Source: JBCDBL01 sp039183635 (GTDB lineage Bacteria > Pseudomonadota > Alphaproteobacteria > Caulobacterales > Parvularculaceae). Taken from it: a stretch of 17,415 nt of DNA. The notes under the pieces were generated by a model, which was not told the origin of the DNA, ran no database searches, and worked only from the letters and a program-made list of their open reading frames with translations. Positions 13,476 to 17,415 of the stretch are shown piece after piece. The translations under genes were made by a program, and so were the position numbers. The first letter of the stretch is position 1, and every line of letters begins with the position of its first letter. The stretch lies in the NCBI GenBank assembly GCA_039183635.1, contig JBCDBL010000092.1, positions 1 through 17,415 of the forward strand, in the 5' to 3' direction.

Positions 13476-14291
13476 ATGGGCGAAGAGACTGGCTATCCTT
13501 CCGGGGACCTGATGAAAGGCAAGCGCGGCCTCATCATGGGGGTTGCAAATAAAAACTCCATCGCCTGGGCGATTGCGCAAGGACTGCACGCCCAGGGTGC
13601 AGAGCTTGCGTTCACCTACCAGGGCGAGGCGTTGGAGCGCCGGGTGAAGCCGTTGGCGCAAAGCGTGGGGTCGGACATTGTTATCCCTTGCGACGTCACC
13701 GACGATGCGTCCATGGAAAGCGCGTTCGCCGCTATTAAAAGCGCCTGGGGCGGTATGGATTTCCTCGTCCACGCCATCGCTTTTTCCGACAAGGAGGAGC
13801 TGAAAGGCTCTTTCGTTGAAAACACAACCCGGGCGAACTTTATGCGGACGATGGACATCTCCGCCTACAGCTTTGTGGATGCATCGCGCCGCGCCGCCGC
13901 CTTGATGCCGAACGGCGGATCTATGGTGACGCTCACCTATCTCGGTTCCGAACGCGTTATTCCAAATTACAATGTCATGGGCGTCGCCAAGGCGGCGCTT
14001 GAAGCCTCGACCCGGTACATCGCCCGCGATCTCGGACCGAAGGGAATTCGTGTCAACGCGATCTCCGCCGGGGCCATTAAAACTTTGGCGCTCGCCGGCA
14101 TTTCCGGCGCCAAAGGCTTATTATCGGTAGGCAAATCCTGGGCGCCGTTGCGGGAAGATACAGACCCCAAAGGCGTCGCCGGCGCGGCGCTTTATCTTTT
14201 GTCCGACCTCGGCGCGTCGTGCACCGGCGAAACCCACCATGTGGACGCCGGCTTCCATGTCGTCGGCTTGCCGGATGAGGATGAAGCGTAG
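13476..14291 (+). CDS. fabI: Enoyl-[ACP] reductase, NADH-dependent (FabI)
   Basis: FabI reduces trans-2-enoyl-ACP in the last step of each fatty acid elongation cycle and is the triclosan target in many bacteria. The 271-residue protein is a divergent short-chain dehydrogenase. It has the nucleotide motif GVANKNSIAWAIAQ (22-35), VHAIAFSD near residue 97, and the catalytic Tyr-x6-Lys in PNYNVMGVAKAALE after LTYLGSERVI. AISAGAIKTLALAGI lines the substrate loop, and GETHHVDAGFHVVG lies at the end. It starts at ATG 13476 with a strong AGAGGAG site; a downstream Met (13512, MKGKRG) also fits the family, so the first 12 residues may be an extension. It converges with the vapC toxin gene. Confidence 0.96.
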   Translation: MGEETGYPSGDLMKGKRGLIMGVANKNSIAWAIAQGLHAQGAELAFTYQGEALERRVKPLAQSVGSDIVIPCDVTDDASMESAFAAIKSAWGGMDFLVHAIAFSDKEELKGSFVENTTRANFMRTMDISAYSFVDASRRAAALMPNGGSMVTLTYLGSERVIPNYNVMGVAKAALEASTRYIARDLGPKGIRVNAISAGAIKTLALAGISGAKGLLSVGKSWAPLREDTDPKGVAGAALYLLSDLGASCTGETHHVDAGFHVVGLPDEDEA

Positions 14292-14301
14292 GACGCATGA
14301 G

Positions 14302-14700
14302 TTAGATACTGGCGTCAATAACGTATGATTTATCGAGCCAATTCAGCAGCTTTTTATCTGCTGTACACAGTATTTGATTTGTATCCATTGACGTTGCGAC
14401 GATAAACCTGTCAGCGGGGTCGTCATGAAGGCCTTCTAGAGTTTGGGACTTGGCGGCGATGACGCCGTTGATCGGGTGTTCTTTGAAGCCGTCGCGCACA
14501 AGGCGTGCTCGCCACGATAAAGGCGATTCTTCCAGCCGGTAACGGCCTTTTCGGACCAGCACAGCCAGCTCCCAAACCGAAATCGCAGAATAGCCGGCGG
14601 CGTCCTCTTCCAAAGCGGCGATTATGGAAGCCTTGGCCTTTAGCCCCAATCTCGTGCTTCCTTCGTAAAACCAGAGCAGGGCGTTCGTATCCAGGATCAC
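14302..14700 (-). CDS. vapC: VapC-type PIN-domain toxin
   Basis: This 132-residue PIN-domain protein is a probable metal-dependent ribonuclease toxin. The acidic active-site residues are present: Asp4 in LDTNALLW, Glu44 in SVWELAVL, Asp97 in DPADRFIVAT and Asp115 in TADKKLL. It starts with GTG at 14700, overlapping the antitoxin stop (GTGA), a typical translationally coupled toxin-antitoxin layout. The RNA target is unknown; VapC toxins commonly cut tRNA or rRNA. By eye the pair is less GC-rich than the fab genes before it, consistent with mobile acquisition. It is convergent with fabI, with 10 bases between the stops. Confidence 0.92.
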   Translation of the reverse strand: MILDTNALLWFYEGSTRLGLKAKASIIAALEEDAAGYSAISVWELAVLVRKGRYRLEESPLSWRARLVRDGFKEHPINGVIAAKSQTLEGLHDDPADRFIVATSMDTNQILCTADKKLLNWLDKSYVIDASI

Positions 14701-14984
14701 TTGGCCGCTTTGTTCGTTTGCAGAAGGTCTTCTATATCGCCGATCCAGTCTTCCGCCGCCATGACAGGCTGTGTCAGGTCGGTGTCTCCAATAGCCTCCA
14801 AACGTCCTTTCAAGCTGCCAAAAATTGCTTCGGCGCTTTGATGCGACACCGAAGACGCGGGTCCAAGCTGCGCCACAGGCCGACCGTTTTTGGTGATGAT
14901 GATGGGTTCGCCTGTCTCAAACACTTCATCCATTAGTTTCAGGCACTTCGCCTTAAACTCGGAGGCTTTCATAAAAGTTGACAT
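14697..14984 (-). CDS. Phd/YefM-family antitoxin
   Basis: This is the cognate antitoxin of the adjacent PIN toxin. From the chosen start it has 95 residues with the Phd/YefM pattern MKASEFKAKCLKLMDEV, then PIIITKNGRPVAQLGP, the DNA-binding N-terminal half. A variable, acidic C-terminal half (EDWIGDIEDLL) should wrap the toxin. The frame remains open to ATG 15014, but that ATG lies inside the operator palindromes and upstream of the expected transcription start, so ATG 14984 (MSTFMKASE) or ATG 14972 (MKASEF) is more likely. None has a good Shine-Dalgarno. Antitoxin first, toxin second, four-base overlap: a standard autoregulated operon. Confidence 0.9.
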   Translation of the reverse strand: MSTFMKASEFKAKCLKLMDEVFETGEPIIITKNGRPVAQLGPASSVSHQSAEAIFGSLKGRLEAIGDTDLTQPVMAAEDWIGDIEDLLQTNKAAK

Positions 14985-14987
14985 AAT

Positions 14988-15013
14988 ATGACCATGGTCA
15001 TTGACTATAGTCA
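14988..15013 (-). promoter_or_regulatory. Two palindromic operators of the toxin-antitoxin operon
   Basis: Two perfect palindromes lie end to end: ATGACCATGGTCAT (14988-15001) and TGACTATAGTCA (15002-15013). Both share the half-site TGAC/GTCA, and their centres are 13 bases apart, about one helical turn plus a little. A third GGTCA half-site appears at 15020-15024. Phd/YefM repressors bind short palindromes with close spacing of this kind, so these are the likely autoregulatory operators. They lie just upstream of the antitoxin start. Confidence 0.75.
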
Positions 15014-15014
15014 T

Positions 15015-15043
15015 ATATTGGTCATTCGGCGTCTTTATGTCAA
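15015..15043 (-). promoter_or_regulatory. Promoter of the toxin-antitoxin operon
   Basis: On the minus strand a perfect -35 box TTGACA (15043-15038) is followed after 17 bases by CAATAT (15020-15015), a three-of-six match to the -10 consensus within an AT-rich run (CAATATATGA). Transcription would begin near 15008, inside the second operator, giving a leader of about 24 bases before ATG 14984. The -35 match is strong; the exact -10 is uncertain because several AT-rich hexamers are available. Confidence 0.6.
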
Positions 15044-15050
15044 GACGTCA

Positions 15051-15074
15051 AAAAGCCGCCCGGAGGCGGCTTTT
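15051..15074 (-). terminator. Intrinsic terminator of the DUF885 lipoprotein gene
   Basis: A perfect 10-bp stem (AAAAGCCGCC, loop CGGA, GGCGGCTTTT) begins 21 bases beyond the stop of the minus-strand DUF885 gene. On the minus strand the stem ends in TTTTTG, a usable U-tract; on the plus strand it ends in TTTT, so it could work both ways. It lies only 7 bases upstream of the toxin-antitoxin -35 box, which insulates that operon. Confidence 0.8.
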
Positions 15075-15095
15075 CCATGGTTCATAAAACTTGAT

Positions 15096-17000
15096 CTACG
15101 ATTTTGTCTCCGCAATCCATCGCCTCACCTCAGCGGCGAGCACCGGCAGGGGCCGCATGCCGCCGAGTAAAATGACGTCATGGAAGGCGCGGATGTCGAA
15201 AGCGTCTCCCAGCTCCGCCTCCGCTTCGGCGCGCAGCTCCTGCATCTTCAGCATGCCAAGCTTGTAGGACGTCGCCTGACCCGGGAGGACGGCGTAGCGT
15301 TCTATCTCCGTCGTCGACTCAGAACGCTGATTGCCGAGGGTTTCGGTCATGTAATCGATGGCCTTGTCCCGGGACCAGCGCTTGTGATGGATGCCGGTGT
15401 CGACCACAAGACGAACCGAGCGGAACAGCTCCGCCCGAAGCCGGCCGAGATCGCCGTACGGGTCGTCGTCATAAACACCCATTTCCTTCGCCAAAAGCTC
15501 CGTATAGAGCGCCCAGCCCTCAGCGAATTCGCTAAAGACCATCATATTACGAATGATCGGCAAACCTTTTTGATCCCGCTGCAGAGCGATTTGGAAATGA
15601 TGGCCTGGCGCCGCCTCGTGATAGGTGAGGGTGGGCAGATCGAACCGTGGCCATTCGGCGGTGTCGCGCAAATTGATCCAAAAGATGCCGGGCCGGGAGC
15701 CGTCGAGGGGCGGGCCTGTGTAGTACCCGCCGGGCGCGGCGGCTTCCTCGTAAACGGGAATGCGCCGCACCTCCACCGGTTGCGGCGGCAATACGCCGAA
15801 CCAGTCGCCAAGCATCGGATCGAGGTTCGCGATAAGATCGTTCAGATCCGCCAATAGTTGGGTCTTGCCTTCGTCAGTGTTGGGGTAGAGGAATCTAGGA
15901 TCGACAGTGAGGGCGTTCATCCGTTCCCCAACGGTTCCCTCTTCATAGCCTTCGGCCTTTAAGATTGCATCCATTTCATCAAGAATGCGCTCCACTTCGC
16001 TGAGGCCGATCGCATGGATCTCCTCGGCGGTTTTGCCGTCCGCGCCGTAGCTGTCGAGGGCGACCTGGTAAAGCGCGCCGCCGTCGGGCAGCCGCCAGAC
16101 GCCGGGCGCGTCGGAGGCGTCTTCGGCGATGGCCTGCAGAGCGCGCGCCATGCGGTCGTAGGCGGGGTAAACGCTTGTCTCAATGAGCGCTGTGGCCCGC
16201 GCCACATAACTCGCCCGGGCCTCCGCGTCGATGTCGGCGATTTCGGAAAGTCTCGCATCGAAGGCGGTTGCAAGGGGGTTGTCCGCCGGGGCGGGCGTCG
16301 TGAAGCTGTTAAGGCCGCCGATAATTTTCTCAAGGGCGAAACGCGGCGGGGCGACGCCGTCGGCGGCGTCTTTTTCTATGGCCTCCACGGCGGCGTCCAT
16401 GGCGCCCTCAATGGCCCCGAGGCGTAAGAGATAATCCTCCGCATCCTTAGCGCCCGCCAAAGGTTGCTGCGTCAGCAAAAGCCGGGGCAGGTTGATCTGG
16501 AGGCCTGTCATCTGGCTCACCGGATAAGGCTGCGCGCCGCCGAGCACGCCGCGGGACCCATAGGGTATCGCGTTGCGCCGGGCGGCGATGTCGTAGGAGG
16601 CCGCCAGTATGTCATAGGTGACGGCGGCCTGGCCGCTGAGACCGGTGCGGTCAACCGCAGCAATCTCCGCAACAAAACGCTCGTGCAGGTCCGTCGCCAT
16701 CTTTCGGGCCGCAAGCCCGTAAACGCTGAGTTTTCCGTTATAGGGACCGCCGGCCATATCCTCGTCCACGGCGAGGGTGGTGGCGGATTCCGGCGACGCC
16801 GTCAGCATGGCTTTGGCCTGGGCTTCAGCCAAGGCGAGGAAAGCAGCGTTCGCGTCCTCCGCCATCGCCTCGGCCGACGTCTCCGACGTTGCTGGTTCGG
16901 CGGTTGTCTCGTTTGCCGTTTGCGGCGCTGTCGTTTCTTGGCCGCAGGCGGCCAGAAGCCCCGCCGCCGCGCCGATCATCAAATAGGTTCGCAATGTCAT
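15096..17000 (-). CDS. DUF885-family zinc-peptidase-like lipoprotein
   Basis: This 634-residue envelope lipoprotein has signal residues 1-18 and lipobox LLAAC with Cys19 as lipid anchor. A low-complexity Thr/Ala/Glu linker (about 20-50) leads to a DUF885 domain covering the rest. The family metal motif is intact: YHEAAPGHHFQ starting at Tyr460 (His461, Glu462, His467), then EFAEGWALYTE about 30 residues later with Glu494 as a likely third ligand. DUF885 proteins are predicted metallopeptidases, but their physiological substrates are mostly unknown; a role in periplasmic peptide turnover is an inference. The ATG has a strong CGGAGGG ribosome site. It stands alone between two terminators, so it is probably monocistronic. 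Confidence 0.9.
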   Translation of the reverse strand: MTLRTYLMIGAAAGLLAACGQETTAPQTANETTAEPATSETSAEAMAEDANAAFLALAEAQAKAMLTASPESATTLAVDEDMAGGPYNGKLSVYGLAARKMATDLHERFVAEIAAVDRTGLSGQAAVTYDILAASYDIAARRNAIPYGSRGVLGGAQPYPVSQMTGLQINLPRLLLTQQPLAGAKDAEDYLLRLGAIEGAMDAAVEAIEKDAADGVAPPRFALEKIIGGLNSFTTPAPADNPLATAFDARLSEIADIDAEARASYVARATALIETSVYPAYDRMARALQAIAEDASDAPGVWRLPDGGALYQVALDSYGADGKTAEEIHAIGLSEVERILDEMDAILKAEGYEEGTVGERMNALTVDPRFLYPNTDEGKTQLLADLNDLIANLDPMLGDWFGVLPPQPVEVRRIPVYEEAAAPGGYYTGPPLDGSRPGIFWINLRDTAEWPRFDLPTLTYHEAAPGHHFQIALQRDQKGLPIIRNMMVFSEFAEGWALYTELLAKEMGVYDDDPYGDLGRLRAELFRSVRLVVDTGIHHKRWSRDKAIDYMTETLGNQRSESTTEIERYAVLPGQATSYKLGMLKMQELRAEAEAELGDAFDIRAFHDVILLGGMRPLPVLAAEVRRWIAETKS

Positions 17001-17061
17001 GGGGCCCTCCGAAGGATTGTTGTTGCATGATATGTTCTGAAAGCTTTCCGCCGCAATGAAA

Positions 17062-17087
17062 AGAGCCGCCCGTGCAGGGGCGGCTCT
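17062..17087 (-). terminator. Intrinsic terminator downstream of pnp
   Basis: A perfect 10-bp GC-rich stem (AGAGCCGCCC/GGGCGGCTCT) with a 6-base loop starts 33 bases past the pnp stop. On the minus strand it is followed by TTTTC, a short U-tract. On the plus strand a T-run occurs only after a 7-base gap. The 61 bases between this stem and the next ATG must hold the promoter of the DUF885 gene. Confidence 0.75.
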
Positions 17088-17119
17088 GTCCGTCTTTTTT
17101 GAATGTCGTTCTGTCGCGG

Positions 17120-17415
17120 TTATCCGTCGTCTTTGGGGATTTCCTTGCCGGTTTCCTGGTCGACGACTTTCATGGAAAGACGCACCTTGCCGCGCTCATC
17201 AAAACCCATGAGCTTGACGAACACCTTGTCGCCTTCCTTGACGACGTCGGTGGTTTTCTCCGGCCGTCCGTCGTTCAATTGGGAGATGTGGACAAGGCCG
17301 TCCCGGGGGCCGAAGAAATTGACGAACGCGCCGAAGTCCACGGTTTTCACAACCGTGCCTTCGTAGATTTCGCCCACTTCCGGCTCTGCGGTGAGGCCCT
17401 TGATCCACTTCACCG
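17120..17415 (-). CDS. pnp: Polyribonucleotide nucleotidyltransferase (PNPase), C-terminal part
   Basis: This is the 3' end of the gene for PNPase, the phosphorolytic 3'-5' exoribonuclease of the RNA degradosome; the rest lies beyond the right edge. The visible 97-98 residues hold the linker after the KH domain (KGLTAEPEVG) and the S1 RNA-binding domain: GEIYEGTVVKTVDFGAFVNF, GPRDGLVHISQLN and GDKVFVKLMGFDERGKVRLS. The tail VDQETGKEIPKDDG is close to the usual end of alphaproteobacterial PNPases. The Met near the edge is internal, not a start. The S1 family alone would also include RpsA, but the single terminal domain and the EPEVGxIYEG junction are diagnostic of PNPase. Confidence 0.93.
   Translation of the reverse strand, partial: VKWIKGLTAEPEVGEIYEGTVVKTVDFGAFVNFFGPRDGLVHISQLNDGRPEKTTDVVKEGDKVFVKLMGFDERGKVRLSMKVVDQETGKEIPKDDG

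Noticed and set aside
15008..15014. TATAGT inside the second operator as an alternative -10 box
   Set aside because: It matches the -10 consensus well but has no -35 box at 16-18 bases upstream. The TTGACA box is 28 bases away, too far.
1..17415. tRNA, rRNA, CRISPR arrays, riboswitches or a complete insertion sequence
   Set aside because: Reading both strands, I found no tRNA T-arm consensus in a cloverleaf context, no regularly spaced direct repeats, and no complete transposase with terminal repeats. A covariance-model search could still find something that I missed.

Overview
The window looks like chromosomal DNA from a high-GC alphaproteobacterium. Three lines of evidence support this: the order ubiE-ubiB-coaBC-dut, the fabA-fabB-fabI cluster beside an SH3-domain gene, and a CtrA-type box (TTAA-N7-TTAA) abutting two GANTC (CcrM-type) sites. 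The genus cannot be read from the sequence; a Caulobacterales/Rhodobacterales/Parvularculales-like lineage is a guess. Most of the window is core metabolism, with several lower-GC or lineage-specific genes set between the core genes.

Left part (1-1824, minus strand). A gene truncated by the left edge, possibly a transposase, starts at 78. Next, reading leftwards from 1824, comes ihfB-lapA-trpF. Palindromic intergenic elements flank trpF on both sides (137-260 and 1037-1099).

Centre left (2031-9719, mostly plus strand). ubiE and ubiB (ubiquinone synthesis), coaBC (coenzyme A) and dut (dUTPase) form a conserved alphaproteobacterial block. It is interrupted by three genes that I cannot tie to it: a minus-strand lipoprotein with an InlB-like repeat and an SGNH-hydrolase-like domain (2924-4006), a minus-strand four-helix membrane protein whose stop codon overlaps that of ubiB (5834-6223), and a small AT-rich two-helix membrane ORF (7991-8239). 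A MoeB/ThiF-type adenylyltransferase and a YceI-family lipoprotein follow.

Centre right (9746-14291). A minus-strand D-2-hydroxyacid dehydrogenase diverges from an SH3-domain secreted protein. The 184-bp spacer between them carries the CtrA/GANTC signals. fabA, fabB and fabI follow on the plus strand and supply unsaturated fatty acid synthesis and enoyl-ACP reduction.

Right part (14302-17415, minus strand). A Phd/YefM antitoxin and VapC PIN toxin pair has a well-defined promoter with two palindromic operators. Beyond it are a large DUF885 zinc-peptidase-like lipoprotein with its own terminator, and the 3' end of pnp (PNPase S1 domain) with a terminator.

I saw no tRNA, rRNA, CRISPR array or complete insertion sequence. 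I do not see a clearly new multi-gene system. The best candidates for a second look are the CtrA/GANTC promoter, the toxin-antitoxin control region, and the unfamiliar genes inserted in the ubi-coa-dut block.
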